Source: Eremomyces bilateralis CBS 781.70 (lineage: Eukaryota; Ascomycota; Dothideomycetes; Eremomycetales; Eremomycetaceae). From it: 64,000 bases of DNA. A program made the position numbers and the translations under genes. The stretch is from positions 436,106-500,105 of the forward strand of contig NW_022985068.1 of the NCBI RefSeq assembly GCF_010015585.1, written 5' to 3'. Under the pieces are notes generated by a model. The model was not told the origin of the DNA and ran no database searches. It was given only the letters and a program-made list of their open reading frames with translations. This document shows, piece by piece, positions 51,751 through 61,265 of the stretch (positions are counted from its first letter, which is position 1; each line of letters starts with the position of its first letter).

Positions 51751-54700
51751 TCACCTCCTGATCACCTCCGCCTGCTCGCCTTGGATGTTGCTCTGCGACG
51801 TCCGCATCCCCTCTCCCACTCGATGCGCCACCGTGCCGGTGCTCATCGGTCGCTCACCACTCCCTTCTGCCGGCACCTCGCCCTGCTTTCCAGATCCCGG
51901 TATCCCGCCCATCCCCTCTAGCCCACTCCGATCGGATACCGGGCTAATGCTCGTGCTCAGAATGCTGGTTTCCTCACTGTTGCCGGAAAACGGCATGCGC
52001 GTGGTCTGGCCCGGCCGGAGGTAGTGCTCGACGGGAGTTTTGTTAAAGGAGAATGCGGAGATGTCGTTCCGGTTCGGGACGTCCGTCTTCGCGCGCGGGT
52101 CGTCGTCGGATGGGGCGGTTTCGACGGAACGGCGGTAGTATTCACTCGGCGTCTTCGTTCCGCTGAAGTTACTGTAGGCTGACACATTGTACCGATCGCG
52201 ATCAGGGTCTTCGGTCTTGGCGCGTGGATCGAGGTTATCGGCATGGAAGGATTGTAAGGGAGCTTGAGCGTGGGCGGGGGGCATGGGTTGCGAATAAATC
52301 GAGCTGTCCTGGTACGGCGAGAGGGTCGGGTGTGTTCGACCGGAGTCAGCGGATCCCGGATGCCGGGATGAGCGGCGAGGCACGGTAGGTCCGGATTGCG
52401 CACCGATGACGCTGGATGAGAAGACGGGCATTGGAGGCGGCGGGGAGCTGGAGCGGACACCGTATGGCTGCGCAGCTGCGCTGGTCTTACTGGGTGCTCG
52501 ACTAGGCATATGTAATGAAGAGCCGGAACTGATTGGGGCGAGAATAGGAGGTTGCGAAGAGTTCGCGCCTTGGTAAGGACGCGGTGGCATGCTCGCATTA
52601 AACGCATCATCGTCCCTAGAGACACGCGGAGAGTCGTAATCGGAATAAGAGTGCATGCTTCTCGCTGCGCCGGCCGTGGCATCCAGCTCATCCCCGCCTC
52701 TCGGCGCTTCGTCCGTGCTATCAAGCGTCATTGTCCTCCTTCGTTGGGTTGGAGTCCCAGCTTCCAGATCCGGATCATCCCGATAGCGCACCTGCGCCTC
52801 ATCCTCCTCGTCCAGGTTCATCATCGCGATAGCAGCAGGTTTACTCCGTACAACCTCGAAGCCTTTGTGCTTAGGTTTGCTCCATGGCCATGTTTGTCCT
52901 CCGCTAGTACCACCCATCCCAACGAGTCCCCTGAACCAGCCGGCCGCACTGCTAGCCGGACTGGTCGGATCAGCCGGACCGGTCTTCAATCTTCGGGTTG
53001 GCGTAGATGACAAGGCCGGGCCACGCTGTACGCCATAGTAGAAGTCCGCCTCGCGGATCGCATAATCGGTAGTACGACGCTGATCGCCTGCGATACTCGG
53101 CTCCTGCATGTATCCTTGGGATACTATCGAATTTCGACGTCCTAGTGTATTTCCCCCTGGGCCACTTGGTGAGAAGGATATGGAGGTGGAAGAGTGTAGA
53201 TCACCCGTGGATGAGTCGTCGCGAGCCATTGCAAGTGAGAATTCATCTTGCTGACGGATGGAACCGTCCGCAGATGTTCCTGACTCGCGCTGAGTGGGCG
53301 TTTGAGGCGACTTCGATGAGCCCGCCACGGGGCTAATTTCAAGTGTAGGGCGACGGGCTCGCGGAGGGCGATAATACGGATCAACGTGTTCACCCGATGG
53401 CTTCCCACCGCTGCTTACAGTCGGTCGCCGGGCTCCAGCCACTGCCGCCACGGATGGTGCTGAGCTGCCCGCGATGAAGTTGAAGGGGCTCTGCGCCCCA
53501 CCGGGAGTAATATCGCCTTGACTGGATCGATCAACAGTGAGATGCTGCTGCAAGAGGACGCCAGAGCTAGCAGAGAGGCTACGAGAGCGAGCGTCCATCG
53601 CAGATTTCGGTTCGTGTTCTGAAGCTAACATCGCTGCATCGGACTGCTCGGAGCGACGCACTTGCTTACGATGGCGCTTAGAAAGCTGCCGCATACCGAA
53701 GACCTTGGAAAGGCCACCACGCTCGTCGCGTCCTGCTCCAAGGAGGCGGGCAAATACTTCGATAAGAGTCTGCAGAGCATTGAGGAAGAACCCGAAGGCA
53801 AGCACGATGGCATGTAGGAGGAGGATTACATAGCCAATCCATCCCTTCACCCCTTCCGAAACGTCGAGAGTTGGAACGAATGCGACGCTTAGGAGGATAG
53901 CAGAAAGTCGGAAGACGGAGAAGAAGGTATGGTAGGCCGTCATGGAAGTCGGAGATTGGAAGGGACGAAAAGCATGCAATGTCAAGAGGAATATGACCTC
54001 GCATATAGCAAGGACGACAATTTGGGCGATACCAGAGGGTTGGATCGCGCCAATTGCAATGCCCCGAATGCTGTTGAGAACGACCGGGATGAATGCAAAA
54101 GGAGCGGCTTCGTCGGAGTAGGTGTTGTACAATGGTCCATAAAGTAGCAGCGTAGGGAGATGGTCAAAAAGCTGAACGCGCGGCCGGGTCGCGAAGATGA
54201 GGCGGAAAATCCAGATCGCAGATATAACAACAAGGACCAGAAGGACCACGGCCATGGCGGTGACTGCAGCTTGAGAATGTGGTGCAACGACGAGCTGGAA
54301 AAGCGTAAGGGAGACAATCGGGAGGAAGAAGAAATTGAACACCACTCGGACCATGTTCCCCAGGGTGAACGGGAGGTTCTTGCTCTGCCGATCGACATCC
54401 TGCGAGCCCCTCCACCGGGCATGGAGCGACCGGATCAAGAATCCCAGTTGGCAAAGGAGGATCACCGCTCCAAGAATCACGGCAAACCAGATGGCCATGC
54501 TCGTCCAGATGTCCTCATCTTCGCTGACGCCGACGACCTGTCCCAAAGCAGAGAGGCCGAACGTTGCGTTCACCACATACACATCGTCTACTAAACTCTG
54601 CGCCCCCGGGCCATTGCTTGCGAAGCTCCGATTGAAAACCAACGCCGACCACGAAGCCTTGCTGATCACCGGCTGGAAGAACCCAGGATAGTTCAGGGTT

Positions 54701-55533
54701 AAGCTGCCTGCAAGCACGATGAACTGGATGTACTGTAGACAATCGCCAAAGCCCGGAGTAACCAGCCTCAGCACATCGCCGTCTCGTCCGTAGTTGCTGG
54801 TCCAATGAAACGGGTCGGGCGAGCTCCATGGACTAAAGCATGCTGCCGTCACCGTCGAAATGGCCATGAGTACTAGAATCGCTGCCGGTACATATGTGAG
54901 CGTATCAGAGATCGTTCGTCCCAGTGAAGGTGTAACATTGGCGGTGACACAAGCCAAAGACGGAGCGCCCAGATCACCCGACTGAACCCAAATTCGAGTG
55001 CTAAAGGTCGAAAATGCGTACGTCGAGAAGAATTTATGGGAGACCGAGAACGACGGGAGTTCGTGGGGATTTGATCCGTTCTGGAAGAACGCAGGAGCAA
55101 TAGGGCATGCCTCGTCCCGAACATAATCGCAAAACGGTGCCGGGTGGGACACCCAAGGCGTAAAGGTCAACACCTTCGCCTCGGAAAAGATGGTGGAATA
55201 GTAGTTGTTCGTTTCCGAGACGTTGAGGATCTTCCCCGCCGGGCTGCCCGGATCCTTCCACGCGGGGTCCGTCGGCGGAGGCAGCTCCCCAACGTATGCT
55301 TGGCCGGTGACGTTCCCATACACGGTCAGGTCGAGGGAGTTCTCGTCGTTGGTGGCGTTGAAAGTTGCGGAGAAGAAATGGGGAACGAATTGAAGTGGTT
55401 TGGGGTCTCCACTGCTGATCATCCCTGGCGGGAGGCAGTTCTCGAAGGCGAGGAAGGCAGCGTTGGTGCGCGGGATCGCTGTCGAGAGGATCGATAATGC
55501 TATCACCAGCATGAAGTGCCATCGTAGAGGCAT
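51751..55533 (-). CDS. ML-like domain + TRP-like membrane protein (fungal Pkd2/Flc/spray family)
   Basis: 1260 aa in one exon. The signal peptide MPLRWHFMLVIALSILSTAI is followed by a lumenal TRP_N/ML-like domain (ENCLPPGMISSGDPKPLQFV; paired Cys such as FCDYVRDEACP; several N-x-S/T sites). A TRP-like region of about nine hydrophobic helices then spans residues about 215-640 (for example YVPAAILVLMAISTVTAACF, WFAVILGAVILLCQLGFLI, AVVLLVLVVISAIWIFRLIF, VVLAICEVIFLLTLHAF). The last 600 residues are a disordered Ser/Pro/Arg-rich cytoplasmic tail. Fungal relatives act in calcium and cell-wall signalling or ER/Golgi flavin transport; which applies here is not known. The ATG at 55533 is chosen because it directly starts the signal peptide and has A at -3. 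In-frame upstream ATGs exist at 55581 and further up, but they would bury the signal sequence. Confidence 0.9.
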   Translation of the reverse strand: MPLRWHFMLVIALSILSTAIPRTNAAFLAFENCLPPGMISSGDPKPLQFVPHFFSATFNATNDENSLDLTVYGNVTGQAYVGELPPPTDPAWKDPGSPAGKILNVSETNNYYSTIFSEAKVLTFTPWVSHPAPFCDYVRDEACPIAPAFFQNGSNPHELPSFSVSHKFFSTYAFSTFSTRIWVQSGDLGAPSLACVTANVTPSLGRTISDTLTYVPAAILVLMAISTVTAACFSPWSSPDPFHWTSNYGRDGDVLRLVTPGFGDCLQYIQFIVLAGSLTLNYPGFFQPVISKASWSALVFNRSFASNGPGAQSLVDDVYVVNATFGLSALGQVVGVSEDEDIWTSMAIWFAVILGAVILLCQLGFLIRSLHARWRGSQDVDRQSKNLPFTLGNMVRVVFNFFFLPIVSLTLFQLVVAPHSQAAVTAMAVVLLVLVVISAIWIFRLIFATRPRVQLFDHLPTLLLYGPLYNTYSDEAAPFAFIPVVLNSIRGIAIGAIQPSGIAQIVVLAICEVIFLLTLHAFRPFQSPTSMTAYHTFFSVFRLSAILLSVAFVPTLDVSEGVKGWIGYVILLLHAIVLAFGFFLNALQTLIEVFARLLGAGRDERGGLSKVFGMRQLSKRHRKQVRRSEQSDAAMLASEHEPKSAMDARSRSLSASSGVLLQQHLTVDRSSQGDITPGGAQSPFNFIAGSSAPSVAAVAGARRPTVSSGGKPSGEHVDPYYRPPRARRPTLEISPVAGSSKSPQTPTQRESGTSADGSIRQQDEFSLAMARDDSSTGDLHSSTSISFSPSGPGGNTLGRRNSIVSQGYMQEPSIAGDQRRTTDYAIREADFYYGVQRGPALSSTPTRRLKTGPADPTSPASSAAGWFRGLVGMGGTSGGQTWPWSKPKHKGFEVVRSKPAAIAMMNLDEEDEAQVRYRDDPDLEAGTPTQRRRTMTLDSTDEAPRGGDELDATAGAARSMHSYSDYDSPRVSRDDDAFNASMPPRPYQGANSSQPPILAPISSGSSLHMPSRAPSKTSAAAQPYGVRSSSPPPPMPVFSSSVIGAQSGPTVPRRSSRHPGSADSGRTHPTLSPYQDSSIYSQPMPPAHAQAPLQSFHADNLDPRAKTEDPDRDRYNVSAYSNFSGTKTPSEYYRRSVETAPSDDDPRAKTDVPNRNDISAFSFNKTPVEHYLRPGQTTRMPFSGNSEETSILSTSISPVSDRSGLEGMGGIPGSGKQGEVPAEGSGERPMSTGTVAHRVGEGMRTSQSNIQGEQAEVIRR

Positions 55534-57343
55534 CCTCCTCTTGAACGACAAGCCGCGTAGCGTCGAGTCGCATCTCTCCATACGACTCCGTCCATTCCCG
55601 CTCCACCGTCTCCTCTTCTTCACCAGTAAGTCATGGTATATCTCCATATTCCTCAGTGCCTCCGCATTCTTGCGCGCATTTTGTCCGGGCAAGTCGTACG
55701 CGTGGACTCGTGGAGTGGTTCGGGTTTCCAGGCTTCCAGGCTTCCAGCACTTTGTGACTCGCGAGATCGGTCTCTTCCGCCTCTGTCCAGCAGCTTCGAC
55801 AGCTCCCGACCGAATGGATATACGTGGAATAATAGCGAATGTCCGAAAAGATAGCGGTAGAATCAAAATCCAGAAGGCTGCAGAAGCAAAACCCTCAAAT
55901 TTCGTGGTGTCGTCGTGGTTGGGAAAAGCTATGGCGTTGAAGGTTTTCGTGGTAGTTTCCCGTCGCAGATGCGCCGTCTGAGCCGCAGCGGTTCAAAGCG
56001 CCGTTGGGCTGACGTCGGGACCTTACTCCTTGTCTTAATAAGCTCCTAATAATTGGGTGGCTTGGGATGGGCGTCGGAGCTGCATAGGCTACAGCAACCG
56101 CAACCGCACGACAAATCGATACGCGGGCGCAATAATAATTGGAGTGGTTAGACCGTGAGTGACACCGGTGTGCTGACAGCACGACGATGCTGGGCGTTTC
56201 AGGTCACGTTGAAAACCAGATATTGGGAACGGAGGGAATGAATTCGAGTATTCGATATTCAACGTCTCTGCTGTACCCAATCGCGAAAGCATCCACTCCC
56301 CGGTTGAAGCAGAAAACACAAATTGGACAGCAGAGAGGCGACGGATCCGGATCGGATATGGATCAGACAATCGTGGGATCTTGACGGCATCCGATGACCG
56401 CATCTGGGAGGTCGGGAACGGCGTTGTAGATCAGTGAGGCTGGCTTGGGCGAATTGGGTGCCTCTCGTGGATCAATTAAAAGACGATCTTTAATAATGCT
56501 CGATCTAATTTGCTTGCGATGGCCGAAGTCCTCTATCACCGTCAAGGATGCTTGGGTGAGGGGAGGGAGCAAATATCGACACCTCTCCGTCAAAGTCACC
56601 ATGTTCTAGCTGAAAGGTGAAGTCTCACATCGGGTCTTCGAAATATCGAGTTCTATGTGACACCGATTCCCCGGTTGTGCTACAGAACTTCGAGCGTACA
56701 TGTTGTGTATCCCAAGGCCTTTCGTGTCATCGCATCATGGCCCTCCAGCTCATCGGACGCGTGGAGCGTTGCCAGACTGGCAGGAGTCGATATCCTCCAT
56801 GAAAGCAAAAACATGTCGTGAACAGTTGAGCACTCCCTGGTTTCGTAATTTACTTGAAAAAGAACCCTTGGGGTGGCTGTGAAGATCGCCGGTGATGCTA
56901 TTTTTGACAATGCCTTGCTTTCGTCCATCGAAGGGCTATTGGCCCACTACTCCCTTGTGCATCCGATTGGGTTCCAGACAAATACGGTATAAGCTTATAG
57001 CATGCGGATCTCAGTGCCCAGTTATGAGGAACCTTTGCCATTAAGGTGATTTTGATCAATGAAACGCATTGGTACGTATCGTATCCAATGTCTCTGGAAC
57101 CTGAATGGACTCTAGGGCAGGAGGTGAATGATCAAGCTGGTTTCAATCTTGCAAAGGGTACGCGGTTCGCGAGGGAAACAACCACGCAGCTTTTAACAGA
57201 CAATAGTCTCTATTCATCCCACCACCACACTAGATTCGAGGTAATTCTACATGAGACACAGGGTGCATGCATCCATCTCCCGCAGGCAAAAGGAAACGGG
57301 TTCTATACAAATTTTCTAGGGACCCAAACATCCCTCGACGTTT
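55534..57343. other. Spacer upstream of the ML/TRP-like gene, including the COX4 3' region
   Basis: 1.8 kb without a recognisable gene. An open frame continues upstream of the channel gene to 55866 but contains no conserved sequence, so it is treated as 5' leader. Minus frames at 56363-56602 and 56680-56928 and a plus frame at 57046-57369 have no identifiable domain. Confidence 0.4.
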
Positions 57344-58525
57344 CTATGTCCACCGGTAATCGGGCTTGACAAAGTCTGCAAAGGTCTTGGGATCCTCAGC
57401 AACGGCGTGGTGGTGGTCGTCATGGCCGTCTATTATCGACTGTCAGCGTTCTGGATGATGGACAAAGGGTTGGGCTCGTGACTTACGCTCATCATGGTGG
57501 GCATGCTCGTCTTCCGTGGGTCCGAGATAGTTCATCTTGTAGACGCTCCCGCATTCGGGGCAGCGCTCGATCGGGCGTTCGCGGGAGATCTATCCAAGTT
57601 AGTTCCCGTGACTTTATGTTGACTATGGAAGAAGGCATCACTTACGACGAGCCACTTCACACCGTGAGAGTCAACAGGGAACCCAGTGCACCCAGCATAC
57701 TGCTCGTCGCCGAACGAGTTGACGGTGATCGGGTCCTCCATCGTGCCTGTAAAGATTTGCGTTAGAAAGCTGCGTTTATATTATAGCATGGTCTGGCGAT
57801 TTTCAATCCACATTGATAATTGATAATGCTCAACCTTGGAAGCACACCAATGTCTTGAAAACGGATGCACTTACCCAGTCGGCTTGCGTCCAACGGCGTC
57901 ATATCGAAGATATCCACGCCCTCCATCTTTCCAAGAACCTCCAATCGCTCCAGACCGGTGGACTGTTCGATATCGGTGGGGAACTTGCCAGCCTCAACGC
58001 CAGGTCCGTAGAGATCATGCTCGCTTCGGATTTCTATACACGGAGTGAGTTAGAGCTTGTTCTGATAGGAATCGTTTGCGAGTCTCGTGGGAGGCATCGA
58101 AGACTGTGGAGCAATGCCTACCTTCGAACTTCTTGTAGGTTTTGGCTGGCTTGCCGGCCTCCGCGTCACCTATTGAACGATTGGTCGTCAGCAACAGTCA
58201 TGATAGTCTTCGCGCTTGTAGCCCTTCCACGCTTCCATCAAGCCCCCAACACCATCCTTTGCTCGTCCAAACCCTTCCGCAACTTCCTCGGCATCACATT
58301 TGACTCGTGAAGGCTTCAATGGCCATCCTCCCTCTTATCCCCCACCTCGTCTTGTTTCCATGGGCATCCTCAACCCGTATATGACCAATAAAACCATCGC
58401 TACTCACATCTGGCGGCCACCTGGCTGAACTGGCGTCCGGAAACGACAGCAACAGCCTTCGTGCTCCTCGCGGCCATTGCGGCCCGGGGTGCCGAGCATA
58501 CCGCGCGTCGGATGAGGGATTGCAT
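57344..58525 (-). CDS. COX4: Cytochrome c oxidase subunit 4 (yeast COX4, animal COX5B type)
   Basis: Nuclear-encoded zinc-binding subunit of respiratory complex IV, 204 aa, from six exons: 58525..58408, 58169..58122, 58033..57875, 57746..57646, 57589..57487 and 57429..57344; all phases close. The presequence MQSLIRRAVCSAPRAAMAAR is basic. The mature part has KTYKKFEEIRSEHDLYGPG, GLERLEVLGKMEGVDIFDMT and PITVNSFGDEQYAGCTGFP. The zinc site includes the AGCTG Cys, the SHGVKW His and CPECGSVYKM. The His/Asp-rich tail DEHGHDDHHHAVAEDPKTF is typical of filamentous fungi, and the end is VKPDYRWT. The 238-nt first intron is long for this window. The second exon is only 48 nt. A CCAAT box lies 44-48 nt upstream of the ATG. 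Confidence 0.93.
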
Positions 58526-58835
58526 CGTGGATATCGAACTGAAGTCGATGGAGGAGCGGAGATTCCGAATTGGTGGTGATGGGTTGCTGGCAGAAGGTGA
58601 GCCTGGAACAATGTGAGGTGAGCTGGACTAATTGATTGAGGTCGGGAGAGCCAGGCGCAGAGCTCGGTTGCTGCGCCAAGAGATCGGGTTCTGTTGGTGG
58701 TGTGACGCTGTGACAGACTTGATCTTGATGCCTTATTGATGCCTCAGCCTCACCCTCACGCCTTATCTGATCGCACGTCACGTTATTCAGATTCCACATT
58801 CTAATTCTAATTGTGTTGTATCACTGTCACTTTCG
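58526..58835. promoter_or_regulatory. COX4 promoter region
   Basis: 310 bp between COX4 and the next minus-strand gene. A CCAAT box on the minus strand at 58573-58569 sits very near the start codon. HAP-type CCAAT control of respiratory genes is known in fungi, but here it is only inferred. Confidence 0.4.
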
Positions 58836-59487
58836 TCAACTCGGGTTCGAATTTTGATTCCTTCCATTCAACATGAAGCATCTAAACCCGGGTGTATTCG
58901 ACCCTGTGGTTGTGAAAAAGGACGAAATATGCTGCAAGGACACAATCTCTATATCATCTTGATACCACTCCGCAGTCCTCCTTTTGAGCTCCTCTTTGGA
59001 CTTCGGCGGATCGGCCTTCCACCACTCCATCCAGGCATTAACAAGCCGAAGAGCGTTCAAAAGGCGATTCGGCTGCTCTGAACGTCGGAGCATCGCGTTA
59101 TTAGTTATACGCTGCCATGTCACCGAGGCTATAATGGCACCGTGCAATGAATGCTTCAATGGCGGAGGCTAATTGCTCTCGCCCGCCGAAACCCAGAAAT
59201 TGAATTCGCGTAGACGCGGTGGGGTTTTGAAAAGTATTAGACTCTGCGACTTCCTGAAGGGAAGCAAAAGTAACAAGCGCAGTCCGATACCTTTTAAGGG
59301 TGGTCGGCTTCCACCCGATACAGAAATAAACGATATAGCACTCGATTGTCTCTTGTATCATTGATGGGATACTGCCCGTAGGGTCCGTTTGAAACCTGTC
59401 GGTTCGAAATATCGTCTCAATGTATCTCGCTGAATCATCGTACTCATTCGACGACAGCATACAAATGGCTGTGATAGGATCGGCCAT
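58836..59487 (-). CDS. Spliced hypothetical protein, 201 aa, unknown family
   Basis: Two frames join through a 46-nt intron (59123..59078) with gtgaca donor, a perfect ACTAAT branch and ttcag acceptor, giving exons 59487..59124 and 59077..58836. The protein begins MADPITAICMLSSNEYDDSA and is alpha-helical in character, with several Trp/Arg-rich stretches (YFCIGWKPTTLKRYRTAL; LVNAWMEWWKADPPKSKEEL). No signal peptide, membrane segment or known motif. The MADPIT start is reminiscent of many fungal NLR/HET-associated proteins (MADPxxxx), but no such domain follows. The exon join is my inference; without it there are two overlapping shorter frames. Confidence 0.5.
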
Positions 59488-60026
59488 GCTGAAGATACCT
59501 AGAGCGAGCTAGGTACGGAGTGCCAAAACACCAGCACTCCTAGACTCGTGTGAGCACCTTCTGTGCCGCGACATGAGAGAAAGAAATAGAGAAGAGGAGA
59601 AATAGTCGTCCTCGCTCGACAGAGGTATCCCACCAACAAGGCTGGGCTGAGATGCCGTTTCTAGTACAGCCTCATGAACCCGAGGAGGCTCTCCCATAGC
59701 CCAAAAGCGAGGTTGCTACGCCATGGGCTCAAATCAGTGCTCGCCAGTTGGTCCATTTGATAGTTAGCGGCAACAGCTTTTCACTAACATTGTTCGCTTA
59801 CCAGGTATTATCGAGGAGAAATAACAGAAGAAAAACGGAGCAAACTGGTAAGGGTACTTCAAGCAAGGGAAGCTTGGTTTGACTTGGGCATGAAGCAACA
59901 GGTAATTAGCTGTGGTCTTTGAAGCGTTGGCGCACCGAAATGATATGTACTGGTATCCAATATGATATTTAGTCAACAATAAAAGCATCGAACGTTGTTG
60001 CACGATATCGAGTACTTCGCCCTCCG
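59488..60026. other. Spacer between the 201-aa orphan and the hydrolase gene
   Basis: 539 bp with no recognised gene. A 91-codon minus frame (59764-60039) overlaps the last codons of the hydrolase gene out of frame and is AT-rich, so it is probably 3' UTR. Confidence 0.4.
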
Positions 60027-61265
60027 CTACTTCGAACAAGCGTCCCGCTGCAACGCCGCATAGGTCCCCTTCGCCGATGCCTCCCGAAGCGAGCCATCCC
60101 CAGACAAGGCGCCCCCAAGATTCTGAATCATACCCACCACGACTACATCATCCGTCGGATCGATCCAGAACCACGTGCCGAACGCCCCGCCCCAGTAGAA
60201 GCTGCCCTCCGGCATGCTTTGCTTGGACGCCGGCCCATCCAAGATGATGGCAAAGTCCAGGCCGAATCCCGTGCCCGGGCTGCGCGCGGCGCCCACGCCG
60301 CCGTTTACGATCGCTACGCCCTCGGCCAAGACGTTGGTGTGCATCAGCTTGACGGTGCTCGTGTTGAGGTAGCGCGTGCCCTCGAACTCGCCGCCGTTGA
60401 GCACCATTTGGCTGAAGCGCCAGTAGTCTTCGGCCGTGGAGTAGAGGCCGCCGGAAGGGGAGAGACGCGTGGGTTTGGATGTCGCTATTCCGGAGCCGAA
60501 CGGGGAAGAGATGGTTGTGACGCGGCCGCCGATCGCGGAGTGGAGCGCGGAAACGCGGTTAATCTTGCATGGATCGACCCAGAAGCCGGTGTCCTTTAAG
60601 CCGAGGGGTCGGAATAGGCGTTCCTCCATGAAGTCGGACAGGTCCTTGCCCGCCCATTTCTCGATCAAGTAACCTTGGATTTCAACGCCCGGCCCATATC
60701 GCCAATCCGTTCCTGGCTGGAACGCTAGTTGGCCCGCTACTAGCGGAGGGATGATCGTTTGCAGCGTTGAACTGTTGACCGTAAGCTGGGCAGGAAACCC
60801 GGCTGAGTGGCTCATTAGCTGAGCCATAGTCATCGGGGTCTTCTGCGGCACCAGGGAACCATTCGCCTCCCGGACCTGAAGGTCTGCAAATTCGGGGATG
60901 TGCTTCGAGACTGGATCATCCAACTTCCATTTCCCTTCCTCATAGAACATCATCATTGACACACCGACGACGGGCTTAGTCATTGACATGATGGAGAAAA
61001 TCGAGTCCTTCTCTACCGGAGTTTTCGTGGCTGCGGAGGCATTCAACACCCCGTAGGCATCATGGCTCACAATCTCGCCGTGACGAGCAACCAGAGTGAC
61101 AACGCCGGCGCCTTTACCATCGTCCACCCACTGGTGCATCGCGGCATTCAGGGCTGCGATCCCCTCCTTAGTGAAGCCCTGAATAGTAGCATTTCCCGCC
61201 TGCAGTTGGGATGAAACTAAGGTGAGGGAGGAAAGGAGGGTTACGAGGTGTTTGAGATAACCCAT
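60027..61265 (-). CDS. Secreted serine hydrolase of the beta-lactamase / class C esterase family
   Basis: 412-aa single-exon gene of the beta-lactamase/transpeptidase-like superfamily (fungal esterases, lovastatin-acyltransferase relatives, EstB types). The signal peptide is MGYLKHLVTLLSSLTLVSSQ. The S-x-x-K nucleophile motif is SMTK at residues 94-97. The second motif has the general-base Tyr in WRYGPGVE (Tyr190). The third-strand motif is probably in GSFYWGGAFGTWFWIDP near 360 (W-G-G-A-F-G in place of KTG), usual in this group. N-x-S/T sites occur in NATIQ, NASAAT, NGSLV and NSST. The substrate cannot be predicted. The neighbours give no cluster context. Confidence 0.9.
   Translation of the reverse strand: MGYLKHLVTLLSSLTLVSSQLQAGNATIQGFTKEGIAALNAAMHQWVDDGKGAGVVTLVARHGEIVSHDAYGVLNASAATKTPVEKDSIFSIMSMTKPVVGVSMMMFYEEGKWKLDDPVSKHIPEFADLQVREANGSLVPQKTPMTMAQLMSHSAGFPAQLTVNSSTLQTIIPPLVAGQLAFQPGTDWRYGPGVEIQGYLIEKWAGKDLSDFMEERLFRPLGLKDTGFWVDPCKINRVSALHSAIGGRVTTISSPFGSGIATSKPTRLSPSGGLYSTAEDYWRFSQMVLNGGEFEGTRYLNTSTVKLMHTNVLAEGVAIVNGGVGAARSPGTGFGLDFAIILDGPASKQSMPEGSFYWGGAFGTWFWIDPTDDVVVVGMIQNLGGALSGDGSLREASAKGTYAALQRDACSK

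Noticed and set aside
55534-55866. N-terminal extension of the ML/TRP-like protein
   Set aside because: The open frame continues upstream, but the extension would place about 110 basic residues before a good signal peptide and shows no conservation-like pattern.
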